Assembly (NCBI RefSeq): GCF_028583425.1
Contig: NC_072798.1
Coordinates: 9,302,501 to 9,366,500 of the forward strand
Source of the DNA: Eublepharis macularius
Lineage: Eukaryota > Chordata > Lepidosauria > Squamata > Eublepharidae
DNA: 64,000 bases
Direction: 5' to 3'
Below the pieces are notes generated by a model. That model saw nothing but the letters and a program-made list of their open reading frames with translations, searched no databases and was not told the origin of the DNA. This document shows positions 61,401 through 64,000 of the stretch, one piece after another (the stretch's first letter is position 1; every line of letters starts with the position of its first letter). The position numbers and the translations under genes were made by a program.

Positions 61401-62291
61401 GACAGCGCCCCCTCCCATCACTTGCTCTTACTGGGATAATCAAGGGTGCTAGTTCTTCAGATCTCTATAAACTGGGGTGATGAGTAGAGATGGGCACGAA
61501 CCGAAAGACGAACCAAAATTAAGCACAAACCAGGCCGGTTCGTGGTTCATGAACCATGGTTCGTCAGATCCCATTTCTGACAAACCACCACGAACTTTTA
61601 GGCTGGTTCGTTTGGTTCGTTCTTTGGTTTGTCACTGCAGACAGCCTGGTGTCAAACAATCAGTTTTCTAGGCAACAGGGGTGGACTTCCTGCAGACCTT
61701 CTGCTGACCCGGAAGTGAACTTCTGCTGGTCCGGAAGTGACCTTCTGCTGACCCAGAAGTGACTATTTTCTGACCTGGATGTGCCATTTTCACGAACCAA
61801 ACGAACCGATTCATGAACCAGGGGCAGGTTCGTGAAAGTTTGTGGTTCGTGAAATTTGACAAACCACGAACCACATGGTTTGGGTTTTTTTTGGTTCCTG
61901 CCCATCTCTAGTGATGAGTCTACTGTGAATTCCTTTGCTGGAAGTCCCTCCTTCCATATACAACAAAATAGATGTGTTTAGCAACCACTTTGTATTGAAA
62001 ACACACCATTATTTTAGTTTCCACAATAACTGTACCATGTTTTAGACAGGTTATGTATCAGATCTGTCAATGTGATAGACATCTTACACTGGTAATGGGA
62101 CACTTGGCGTTGTACATGGCTTTTTGTCTATATGTCAATTTGTCAGATCAATGACTGACTGCTATCTGTGTTTGCAGTGGACAACGATCCTCATTTTATC
62201 ATCAACCTACCCAGGCAACAGAAAAACATCTGCTTCAATATAGATCCCAGTCCTGGTGCGATCCTGAACTTGGTTTCAGATGCTGAGTTGG
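25214..62291 (+). CDS. ITIH2: Inter-alpha-trypsin inhibitor heavy chain H2, 19 exons, 3' end outside window
   Basis: Nineteen exons with AG/GT borders and matching phases encode 807 codons (plus one base) collinear with vertebrate ITIH2. Order: signal peptide (1-18), propeptide to about residue 54 ending RYR-R, VIT domain (about 57-190), VWA domain (about 311-471) with MIDAS residues D319, S321, S323, T389 and D424, a long linker (658-769) and the processing site VDND-PHF with Asp 773. ITIH2 is made in liver, cut after that Asp and esterified through it to the chondroitin sulfate of bikunin; the chain is then transferred to hyaluronan. N121-F-T keeps the first N-glycosylation site of human, while the site at human 445 is D448 here. 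The human Gla pair at 282-283 is D285-T286. The linker is encoded by three related exons instead of one. The C-terminal domain exons lie past the window end. Confidence 0.95.
25533..25670. repeat. Dispersed repeat fragment in ITIH2 intron 1
   Basis: Carries gtagtagaagagcaagattg, ccagtagcagcttaaagaac and aatttccag, as in the repeat at 29.6 and 32.3 kb. The hammerhead-like part is disrupted. Confidence 0.5.
26380..26535 (+). mobile_element. CR1-like LINE fragment
   Basis: aatcatagagttggaagggg, then gttcaaccccctccccaatc and tagccactccttgaagattg resemble the CR1 3' region also present at 21.5 kb. Confidence 0.55.
26778..26852 (+). CDS. ITIH2: ITIH2 exon 2 (propeptide)
   Basis: Twenty-five codons (DLEELLDFELDGF through NGRYR) after a ttatag acceptor, phase 0 on both sides. 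It ends at residue 54, the same position as the human propeptide. The terminal RYR plus the next exon's R forms a basic cleavage site. Confidence 0.85.
27490..28015. repeat. CpG- and GC-rich block in ITIH2 intron 2
   Basis: Strongly GC-rich with long overlapping ORFs in several frames on both strands (up to about 213 codons). A palindromic catgatgacatcac...gtgatgtcatcatg block at 27566-27599 recalls the blocks at 23.9 and 46.1 kb. No protein family was recognised and no splice context supports an exon, so it is best read as a repeat or CpG island. Confidence 0.4.
28390..28910 (-). mobile_element. LINE 3' end, L2/CR1-like
   Basis: Minus-strand copy: (gattt)n-like tail at 28400-28440, 3' UTR with ctgccctgagcccatctgtg, then the broken protein tail (STRARAFSALAPAWWNGLP). 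The same family lies at 5.3, 43.9 and 60.9 kb. Confidence 0.65.
29635..29755 (-). repeat. Dispersed repeat with hammerhead-like core (one core change)
   Basis: On the minus strand: GUAU, CUGAAGA, stem II GGGAG-CUCUGA-CUCUC, then AAAAGCUU and AUAC. Stem I (GUAU/AUAC), stem II and a self-complementary AGCU in place of stem III are visible. The core GAA is AAA, as expected from CpG decay of CGAAA. The remaining repeat is ccagggtataagc to the gtagaacagcagg end. Confidence 0.5.
29857..30403. repeat. Long inverted repeat split at its centre by a MITE
   Basis: The left arm 29857-29988 (ggcaaccagcgcgagagaaa onward to cacattggtgtgaccctgta) is mirrored by the right arm about 30268-30403 (tacagggtcacaccaatgtg to tttctctcgcgctggttgct), with several mismatches and small gaps. 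The MITE at 29989-30249 sits in the loop. Confidence 0.7.
29989..30249. mobile_element. hAT-like foldback MITE (CAGGGCTTTTTTTC family), copy 3
   Basis: Starts cagggctttttttcagcgg and ends gaaaaaagccctg, flanked by cctgtagg (29981-29988 and 30250-30257). The internal mirror around ggagcggcgcggag is nearly perfect. Confidence 0.85.
30709..31127. mobile_element. hAT-like foldback MITE, copy 4, with a LINE tail inserted
   Basis: Ends cagggctttttttctggg and gaaaaaaagccctg, flanked by accagcac and accaccac (7 of 8). A foreign segment from about 30922 to 31090, ending ggaatataaatatgataaaa and (aaat)n, interrupts the right half. That segment is an L2/CR1-like 3' end, so the LINE jumped after the MITE. 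Confidence 0.75.
31426..31485. repeat. (AAAT)n microsatellite at a LINE-like tail
   Basis: About 14 aaat units following gtgagaaaggcagactataa, a LINE-type 3' end. Confidence 0.9.
31545..32110. mobile_element. Penelope-like element remnant, inverted ends with hammerhead-like cores
   Basis: The arms about 31565-31708 and 31955-32100 are inverted copies (ttgttgtgggttttccaggc against its complement gaaaacccacaacaacc, and so on). In each, outward-reading CUGAAGA, a GCCAGC-CACAGCU-GCUGGC stem II, GAAAC and GUC make a hammerhead-like core, on the minus strand at 31615-31665 and plus at 32003-32055. A three-pair stem I (CCU/AGG) and a self-complementary ACGU as stem III are present. One extra U follows the CUGAAGA. 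The middle is a non-coding remnant. Penelope-like elements are known to carry hammerheads with this kind of minimal stem III. Confidence 0.55.
32265..32395 (-). repeat. Dispersed repeat with degraded hammerhead-like core
   Basis: On the minus strand GUAUCUGAUGA is intact, stem II is eroded (GGGAGCUUGGCUAUUG) and the second core reads GGAAGCUUAUAA. Same family as 29.7 and 62.9 kb. Confidence 0.45.
33032..33330. mobile_element. hAT-like foldback MITE (CAGGGCTTTTTTTC family), copy 5
   Basis: Starts cagggttttttttctggg and ends ggaaaaaaagccctg, flanked by ctccccct on both sides (33024-33031 and 33331-33338). Confidence 0.85.
33590..33625 (+). CDS. ITIH2: ITIH2 exon 3 (micro-exon)
   Basis: A 36-bp exon (RSTSNTDDSEEA) between ctctag and GTGAGT, phase 0. 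It is the acidic start of the mature chain and equals human in length (12 codons). It lies between two MITE copies. Confidence 0.85.
33668..33876. repeat. hAT-like MITE (TAGGGTTGCCAAC family)
   Basis: Starts near tgggattgccagtctccgg, ends ggaggtggcaactctagc. It follows exon 3 by about 40 bp. Confidence 0.6.
34625..34826. mobile_element. Foldback MITE (GAGCCAAGCTACAAGTGA ends)
   Basis: Nearly perfect hairpin: gagccaagctacaagtgacg at the left is mirrored by tcacttgtagcttggctc at the right, and the arms extend through ctcgagttttgatgggaaat. Flanked by TGA on both sides (34622-34624 and 34827-34829), a 3-bp duplication. Confidence 0.75.
35118..35290 (+). CDS. ITIH2: ITIH2 exon 4 (VIT domain start)
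   Basis: Encodes residues 67-123 (VKGDDNIILYSYKVQSV onward, with NLVFDVQIPKGAFIHNFT). Acceptor tctgcag, donor GTAAGT, phase 2 at the end. Carries the N-F-T glycosylation sequon. Three residues longer than human before LYSYK. Confidence 0.95.
35384..35832 (+). mobile_element. hAT-like MITE (CAGGGGTCATTT family), copy 3
   Basis: Exact duplication ggatccct at 35376-35383 and 35833-35840. It lies 93 bp after exon 4 of ITIH2. Confidence 0.85.
36270..37060. other. ITIH2 intron 4, possible reversed LTR, no exon seen
   Basis: ttttttattaaaagagaaat preceded by gttcaacaggaaaggt reads on the minus strand as an aataaa-type polyadenylation region of an LTR-like sequence. The minus-strand ORF at 36410-36865 has no recognised similarity. 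Confidence 0.3.
37200..37304 (+). CDS. ITIH2: ITIH2 exon 5 (VIT domain)
   Basis: Encodes NVNGITFTSSIKEK through ARGKTAGIL, with split codons at both ends completing M124 and R159. Acceptor gtctctcag, donor GTACAG. Confidence 0.95.
37357..37570 (+). repeat. tRNA-derived SINE (ccatggaagc type), diverged
   Basis: Head gtagtgttgtgtagtggtta, middle gaagtttgcttgctgagtga and cctcgcatggttgttgagtg, tail aggaaagacagaataaaaat. Confidence 0.55.
37795..37985 (-). repeat. tRNA-derived SINE (ccatggaagc type), inverted and diverged
   Basis: Minus-strand body: tgtgaggataaaatgtaagc and ctatgggaaggtgactgttg segments, tail near 37795. Confidence 0.5.
38332..38422. repeat. Short foldback element (gcagagttactccag)
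   Basis: acaatgcaatcttaagcaga and agttactccagtctaagccc are mirrored by gcttaggctggagtaactct and gcttaggattgcactgt. The whole is a 91-bp hairpin. Half-elements occur near 19.1 kb. It ends 34 bp before exon 6. Confidence 0.7.
38457..38619 (+). CDS. ITIH2: ITIH2 exon 6 (VIT domain end)
   Basis: Encodes SNALDMENFKAELNVPGG through PGRLAKHLE (54 codons plus the split Arg), including VQFEIHYQEP. Acceptor atccag, donor GTAAAG. A small palindromic repeat lies just upstream at 38332-38422. Confidence 0.95.
38680..39490 (-). other. ITIH2 intron 6, possible LTR on minus strand
   Basis: On the minus strand ctgtaaataaactattttgt and tgtttattggccaagctctg resemble an LTR polyadenylation region. No internal genes or second LTR were found. 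Confidence 0.3.
39739..39846 (+). CDS. ITIH2: ITIH2 exon 7
   Basis: Thirty-six codons, VDVRIIEPQGINFVYAPN to SKGEKK, phase 0. Acceptor ccatag, donor GTAAAG. Confidence 0.9.
39954..40226 (+). repeat. tRNA-derived SINE with (GTT)n tail
   Basis: Head accagtttggtgtagtggtt, B-box-like tgtttgattccccactcctc, tail ttgttgttgttgttatc. Confidence 0.75.
40915..41147 (+). repeat. tRNA-derived SINE (ccatggaagc type)
   Basis: Best copy of this family: ttatgtagtggttagtgtcg, ttcgaatccccactctgcca, cctcacagggttgttgtgag and a gggatataaatgaaataaat tail. Ends about 55 bp before exon 8. Confidence 0.7.
41203..41331 (+). CDS. ITIH2: ITIH2 exon 8, lacks the human Gla pair
   Basis: Forty-three codons, ARVSFKPPVALQRKCPTC to KAGELE, with the conserved C-x-x-C. 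The pair equivalent to human Glu282-Glu283, reported as gamma-carboxylated, is Asp285-Thr286 here. Acceptor ttcaag, donor GTATGA. Confidence 0.9.
41811..42003. mobile_element. hAT-like foldback MITE, copy 6, internally deleted
   Basis: Ends cagggcttttttttcagcgg and gggaaaaaaaaccctg; flanks gatgagaa and gataagga match at 6 of 8. Most of the palindrome is missing. Confidence 0.65.
42454..42820 (+). mobile_element. hAT-like MITE (CAGGGGTCATTT family), copy 4, 5' truncated
   Basis: Begins within the attagcatatg segment and runs to aaatgagccatg. The left end is lost. Confidence 0.65.
43077..43193 (+). CDS. ITIH2: ITIH2 exon 9 (VWA domain, MIDAS DxSxS)
   Basis: Thirty-nine codons, IFNGYFIHYFAPENL to MWGLKMRQ. 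Contains the first VWA strand ILFVIDVSGSM with the metal-site motif. Acceptor cttgcag, donor GTAAGT. Confidence 0.95.
43248..43450. mobile_element. MITE (GGCTGAATCCACACG ends), CTG duplication
   Basis: ggctgaatccacacgtcccg is mirrored by cgggacgtgtggattcagcc, with CTG on both sides (43245-43247 and 43451-43453). The arms extend inward through gcgctaaac-type segments. It begins about 50 bp after exon 9. Confidence 0.7.
43595..44155 (-). mobile_element. LINE 3' end, L2/CR1-like
   Basis: Minus-strand copy with (aaat)n-like tail at 43600-43625, 3' UTR ccgcccagagcccctgggga, then the broken protein tail with RARAFSVLAP-WWNALSMET. A 20-bp inverted repeat (ggtgtgatgtgtgactggta and taccagttacacatcacacc, one mismatch) marks its truncated 5' end at 44132-44180. 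Confidence 0.65.
44190..44413. repeat. hAT-like MITE (TAGGGTTGCCAAC family), diverged
   Basis: Has tggaattacagctgatttct, ttccactggaggaaatggta and the end aaggcagagttggcagcct. Confidence 0.5.
44683..44851 (+). CDS. ITIH2: ITIH2 exon 10 (VWA domain)
   Basis: Encodes TVEAMKTILGDLRSDDQFS to RIHPNG (56 codons plus one base, ending in phase 1). Acceptor tttccag, donor GTATGT. Confidence 0.95.
45201..45603. mobile_element. hAT-like MITE (TAGAGATGGGCACGAAC family), copy 1
   Basis: tagagaagggcacaaaccg and its inverse ggttcgtgcccatctcta, flanked by exact ctcaggat (45193-45200 and 45604-45611). Interior rich in ggttcgtg/cacgaacc. Confidence 0.85.
45960..46200. repeat. GC-rich repeat with gatgacatcacttc palindrome
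   Basis: gatgacatcacttctggcaa and gtgatgtcgttgcgcc form a local palindrome, like the blocks at 23.9 and 27.6 kb. Confidence 0.45.
46283..46480 (-). repeat. tRNA-derived SINE (ccatggaagc type), inverted
   Basis: Minus-strand copy: ggtaaggataaaatggagga, ctgccatggaagctcagtag and ggttcagatctccac. Confidence 0.6.
46661..46786 (+). CDS. ITIH2: ITIH2 exon 11 (VWA domain)
   Basis: Completes GG and continues TNINDALLRAIFILNEANK to VLVSDGDPTV. Holds the MIDAS threonine (T389) and aspartate (D424). Acceptor aaacag, donor GTAAGG, phase 1 at both ends. Confidence 0.95.
47049..47230 (+). CDS. ITIH2: ITIH2 exon 12 (VWA domain end)
   Basis: Encodes ELKLPTIQKNVKKHIQDD to GNQETSSQMK. Human has an N-glycosylated Asn at the place of the second D in IQDDIS; this site is absent here. 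Acceptor aattag, donor GTGAGC. Confidence 0.95.
47473..47658 (+). CDS. ITIH2: ITIH2 exon 13
   Basis: Sixty-two codons, KFYNQISTPLLKRVEFNYP to QSVITATA, including NYFGGSEIVVAGK, highly conserved in ITIH heavy chains. Phase 0. Acceptor tttgcag, donor GTGAGT. Confidence 0.95.
48017..48561. mobile_element. hAT-like MITE (TAGGGGTGTGTGC ends)
   Basis: taggggtgtgtgctttgggt is mirrored by cgagtgcataccccta; flanks cgtaccac and cttaccac match at 7 of 8. The interior is a long mirror around aaatgccgggcattt (about 48252-48268). It sits inside an older repeat that ends near 48858 in gggcaaccctaa. Confidence 0.75.
49281..49420 (+). CDS. ITIH2: ITIH2 exon 14
   Basis: Encodes SNAELVMETLADSEGLDEF to LTVNQLMAE plus two bases of Arg. 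Includes KHADPRFTEKLWAYLT. Acceptor atttag, donor GTAAGA. Confidence 0.95.
49425..50645. other. ITIH2 intron 14, no feature recognised
   Basis: Apart from a gatgtcacttctaggttccc block near 49822, I see no gene or clear repeat. Small ORFs lack splice context. Confidence 0.35.
50650..51240 (+). mobile_element. L1-type LINE 3' end, decayed
   Basis: Broken frames read AAKWKSDICPSLEEWENELA and RYAVMAKITASLRN, the L1 ORF2 C-terminus pattern. A (GAAT)n tract (51003-51053) and an A/T-rich tail follow. Confidence 0.6.
51435..51727 (-). repeat. tRNA-derived SINE (squamate type, ctgcagtactgcag head)
   Basis: On the minus strand: gggccctgtggcgcagaatg, gctgcagtactgcagcccaa, tcgatcctggcggaagggtt, caatggcaaaccaccccgta and the 3' end acaggggactacctttacct. 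This layout is typical of SINEs widespread in squamates. Confidence 0.75.
51895..52067 (+). CDS. ITIH2: ITIH2 exon 15
   Basis: Encodes NLASTAALKRNITKRILQM to KRACCP, ending in phase 1 at a weaker GTTGGT donor. SLDHHIVTPYT and the Cys pair are conserved. It is the last exon before the repeated linker exons. Confidence 0.95.
52154..52276 (+). CDS. ITIH2: ITIH2 exon 16, linker repeat A
   Basis: A 123-bp phase 1-1 exon, only 86 bp after exon 15. It encodes ALAIGHPKPENSIPLWAK and ends GPTAAAIHA. It aligns with the single human segment (L--G-----D/E-N/S-P-W) and with the exons at 58047 and 59197. Acceptor aaacag, donor GTAAGA. Confidence 0.85.
52407..53155. mobile_element. hAT-like element (TAGAGATGGGCACGAAC family), long copy 2
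   Basis: tagacatgggcatgaaccg and cgtgcccatgtcta, flanked by exact gatataat (52399-52406 and 53156-53163). At 749 bp it is nearly twice the length of its relatives, with unique interior sequence of about 500 bp and no transposase ORF. It is inserted in a copy of the TAGGGTTGCCAAC MITE, whose halves lie at about 52370-52406 and 53156-53280. Confidence 0.8.
53846..54100 (+). repeat. tRNA-derived SINE (GAGCCAGTTTGGTGTAG family)
   Basis: gagcccatttggtgtagtgg to gggcggtatataaatcgaat and a (GTT)n tail. Confidence 0.75.
54745..55110. repeat. Dispersed amniote repeat (gccatcaagtcatgtctgac)
   Basis: gtgccatcaagtcatgtctg, gcgactctatgaatgaaaga and gtcctatcattaacatactt make a recognisable dispersed repeat of reptile genomes; the class is not assigned. 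Confidence 0.45.
55657..55722 (+). other. Possible cryptic ITIH2 exon, phase 1-1
   Basis: A 66-bp open segment between a pyrimidine-rich cttctgcag and a GTAAGC donor would keep the frame between exons 16 and 17. It encodes PDARAGGGADYRQVVHPK followed by RAN. It has no similarity to the linker repeats and may be chance. Confidence 0.15.
55828..56020 (+). repeat. tRNA-headed SINE (ggctgtggctcagtgg type)
   Basis: gggctgtggctcagtgatag, then gtcccgggttcaatcctcag and gccaatgccagtcagactag with gaccagtagtctaattcaat. Full-length relative of the copy at 24.4 kb. Confidence 0.65.
56195..56605. mobile_element. hAT-like MITE (TAGAGATGGGCACGAAC family), copy 3
   Basis: Exact duplication taagaaac (56187-56194 and 56606-56613) around tagagatgggcacgaaccg and ttcccatctcta. 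Confidence 0.85.
57571..57902. mobile_element. hAT-like foldback MITE (CAGGGCTTTTTTTC family), copy 7, inside a palindrome
   Basis: cagggctttttttctggg and ggaaaaaagccctg, flanked by exact gtctcatg (57563-57570 and 57903-57910). Removing the element and one duplication restores a 36-bp perfect palindrome centred on the target. Confidence 0.85.
58047..58169 (+). CDS. ITIH2: ITIH2 exon 17, linker repeat B
   Basis: 123 bp, phase 1-1, encoding SLIIGQAVTDNSIPSWVR and ending GPTLSAIHA. Same length as repeat A with matching landmarks (G at 5, NSIP, W, GPT--AIHA). Acceptor gaacag, donor GTAACA. It lies 145 bp after a recent MITE. Confidence 0.85.
58736..58815. repeat. hAT-like MITE (TAGGGTTGCCAAC family), left part
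   Basis: ttagggttcccaacctctag, then aggagatctcctggaattac and agctgatctcca; the rest is missing. Confidence 0.5.
59197..59289 (+). CDS. ITIH2: ITIH2 exon 18, linker repeat C (short)
   Basis: 93 bp, phase 1-1, encoding PLLLGQPQPDNSSTSVGK and ending AGSGIHS. It shares L--GQ--PDNS and the IH-(A/S)-G end with A and B but lacks ten codons. Acceptor aaacag, donor GTAGAA. Confidence 0.8.
59355..59718 (+). mobile_element. hAT-like MITE (CAGGGGTCATTT family), copy 5
   Basis: Exact duplication ggcctgta (59347-59354 and 59719-59726). Starts 66 bp after linker exon C. Confidence 0.85.
60290..60410 (-). repeat. tRNA-headed SINE fragment (ggctgtggctcagtgg type)
   Basis: Minus strand gggcttcgggctgagtgcta, then gcatgcagaaggttccaggt and tcaatccccagcatctc. 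Confidence 0.55.
60771..61180 (+). mobile_element. LINE 3' end, L2/CR1-like, best copy
   Basis: The first part reads STRARAFSVLAPAWWNALS and continues METRAQRDILSFRRACKTEL without a stop, the conserved C-terminal tail of L2-clade proteins. The 3' UTR ends gcccctggggatgggcggta and (aaat)n. 5'-truncated. Confidence 0.7.
61485..61910. mobile_element. hAT-like MITE (TAGAGATGGGCACGAAC family), copy 4
   Basis: Exact duplication gtgatgag (61477-61484 and 61911-61918) around tagagatgggcacgaaccg and ttcctgcccatctcta. Confidence 0.85.
62178..62291 (+). CDS. ITIH2: ITIH2 exon 19 (Asp-Pro processing and GAG site)
   Basis: Encodes (V)DNDPHFIINLPRQQKNICF to LVSDAEL, phase 1 at both ends. The D-P-H-F sequence is where ITIH precursors are cut and the Asp is esterified to chondroitin sulfate. 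Acceptor tttgcag, donor GTAAGA. Last exon in the window. Confidence 0.95.
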
Positions 62292-62324
62292 GTAAGAGAT
62301 CAGCTCGGTCCATCACCATCTTGG

Positions 62325-62820
62325 GATTTTTTTTTAAATAATTTTTATTGGATGGGTCAATACAATCAGATTAAAATACACGTACAATTCATTTAATTTC
62401 CCACAGCTATAGTTCCCCACCCCTCCCCCTTTTCCATGTTGACTTCCAACAGCACTCCAACCCCCCATTTTTATTATCACATTATTTCTATACTATAGTT
62501 GTTCTTGTCTCGTTATTGGTAAAGATCTTAACTATATCTTATCTTAATGTCTTTAAAACCCTTCAAAAGACCATAATTGTCCCTTACCATCCCATCTCTT
62601 TTCCATATTTTTCTTTAGTTTTTTCCAGTCTTCCAAAAACCTTTTTGGATCTTGATCTTCCAAATTTCTTGTTAACTTGTCCATTTCAGCCATGTACAAC
62701 AATTTCCTTGTCCATTCTTTAATTTCAGGTATTTCTTCTTTCTTCCAGTATTGAGCATATATCATTTTTGCTGCTGTTATCATATAATATAATAATGTCT
62801 TATCATTTCTATTAACATCT
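62325..62820 (-). mobile_element. L1-type LINE, 5'-truncated, with target duplication
   Basis: The 10-mer accatcttgg occurs at 62315-62324 and 62821-62830. On the minus strand a 90-codon frame reads KTLLYYMITAAKMIYAQYWK and continues EWTRKLLYMAEMDKLTRNL, the C-terminus of L1 ORF2, before a 3' UTR and an A-rich tail (poly T at 62326-62335). It is 33 bp past exon 19. The frame is open, suggesting a fairly young insertion. Confidence 0.75.
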
Positions 62821-62862
62821 ACCATCTTGGACATTTAGAGGGAGTCTGAGAGCTATGTTCTA

Positions 62863-62985
62863 GCTGTATCTGAAGAAGTGAGCTGTGACTCACAAAAGCT
62901 CATACCCTGCCACAAATTTTGTTAGTCTTATAGGTGCTACCGGACTCTTGCTCTTTTCTACTGCTACAGACAAACCCAGCTACCC
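62863..62985 (+). repeat. Dispersed repeat with hammerhead-like core (one core change)
   Basis: Plus strand: GUAU (62865-62868), CUGAAGA (62869-62875), stem II GUGAG-CUGUGA-CUCAC, then AAAAGCUC and AUAC. Only the G of the GAA core is changed. The AGCU tetramer stands in for stem III with C as residue 17. It ends cagacaaacccagctaccc. Confidence 0.5.
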
Positions 62986-63309
62986 ATCTTGATTGTTTTA
63001 ATAATACAGTCTTAATTCTTGGAATTCTAAAGATTTTAGTTTTTGTTTTTTTGGCATTGGTCTTGGCACGTGTATGTATATTTTTTTTTCTTTTTTTGGT
63101 TCTTTCAACCTTTTTTGGTTACCCTCTTAAATCTTTACTCTGCCACAAGAGCTTGCTGGATGGTTGAGTAGAATAAAATAGAGGCCAGGGGAATGATATA
63201 AGCTGCTTTGGGTCTTGGTGGGGAGAAAAGCGGGGTATAAATGAAGTAAATAAATAATAAACAAATGTGTTTGTTGCACATCAGTAACCTTTCTGTATGG
63301 ACCTGGATT

Positions 63310-63489
63310 AGGAAGCAGCTGCTTGAATCTAAGAGCTCAAGGTGACTTACTATATTATCTCCTCCTTCAGTTTATCTTCACAATAACCCTGCAAGATAGG
63401 TTAGGTTGAGAGCAGCTGGCCTAAGGTCACCAAGTGAGCTCCATGATGGAGTGAGGACTTGAATCTGGAACTTCCAGATTCTAGTCCAA
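63310..63489 (-). repeat. tRNA-derived SINE (ccatggaagc type), inverted
   Basis: Minus-strand body segments ttgtgaagataaactgaagg and ccatcatggagctcacttgg; tail near 63310. Confidence 0.5.
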
Positions 63490-63711
63490 TTAGGGTTACC
63501 AACCTCCAGGTAGTGGCTGGAGATCTCCTGGAACTACAACTGGTCTCCAGGCCACAGAGATCTGTTCACCTGGAGAAAATGGCTACTTTTGGGGTGGACT
63601 GTATGGAATTATGCCATACCAAGGTCCTTTCCCTCCCCAAACCCCACTTTCTCCAGGTTTCTCCAGGTTTCACCCCCTAGATTTCCCAGTTTGAAGCTGG
63701 CAACCCTAAGT
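63490..63711. repeat. hAT-like MITE (TAGGGTTGCCAAC family), complete copy
   Basis: tagggttaccaacctccagg to gaagctggcaacccta, flanked by agtccaat on both sides, an 8-bp duplication that sets the ends of the family. Confidence 0.75.
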
Positions 63712-63719
63712 CCAATCTT

Positions 63720-63985
63720 GAGAGCCAGTTTGGTGTAGTGGTTAAGAATGCGGGACTCTAATCTGGAGAACCAGGTTTGATTCCCTACTCCTCCACTTGA
63801 AGCCAGCTGGGTGACCTTGGGTCAGTCACAGCTCTCTCAGAACTCTCTCAGCCCCCCATCTCACAGGGTGATTATTGTTGTGGGGATAATAATGACATAC
63901 TTTGTAAACCGCTCTGAGTGGGTGTTAAGTCATTCTGAATGGTGGTATATAAATCGAATGTTATTATTACTATTATTATTTAACC
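63720..63985 (+). repeat. tRNA-derived SINE (GAGCCAGTTTGGTGTAG family)
   Basis: gagagccagtttggtgtagt to ggtggtatataaatcgaatg and an (ATT)n tail at the window end. Confidence 0.75.
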
Positions 63986-64000
63986 ACTATCCTACTAAAT

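Overview
This is a vertebrate nuclear window, almost certainly from a squamate reptile. It carries intron-split genes of the inter-alpha-trypsin inhibitor heavy chain (ITIH) family inside a dense field of tRNA-derived and 5S-derived SINEs, CR1/L2/L1-type LINE tails, Penelope-like sequence and many short DNA transposons with clean target duplications. The repeat types fit a lizard; gecko is a guess from overall resemblance and is not proven.

Layout. From 1 to about 19.87 kb I see no convincing coding sequence, only repeats. At 19875-19994 on the minus strand is a 40-codon first coding exon with a signal peptide, probably ITIH5, so the left part of the window would be its first intron. From 25214 to 62291 on the plus strand lie 19 coding exons of ITIH2, all with AG/GT borders and consistent reading phase. 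They run from the signal peptide to just past the Asp-Pro site where the heavy chain is cut and joined to chondroitin sulfate. The C-terminal exons lie beyond 64000. The two genes are head to head about 5.2 kb apart, the same relative orientation as in human.

ITIH2 codes for a liver-secreted heavy chain: signal peptide, short propeptide ending in a basic site, VIT domain, VWA domain with an intact metal site, a linker, then the Asp-Pro-His-Phe processing site. The notable coding feature is the linker. Three consecutive phase 1-1 exons (52154-52276, 58047-58169, 59197-59289) encode related segments where human ITIH2 has one segment of about 45 residues, so the mature chain would be about 67 residues longer just before its glycosaminoglycan attachment point.

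The repeats hold the other surprises. A complete hammerhead ribozyme fold can be read on the minus strand at 13029-13097, in the loop of a 194-bp inverted repeat that sits in an insertion flanked by a 16-bp direct repeat. Hammerhead-like cores with a tetranucleotide stem III also occur in both arms of a Penelope-like inverted repeat (31.6 and 32.0 kb) and in a dispersed repeat family (29.7, 32.4 and 62.9 kb). Several non-autonomous hAT-like families have 8-bp target duplications, and two copies of one family landed at the centre of pre-existing palindromes.
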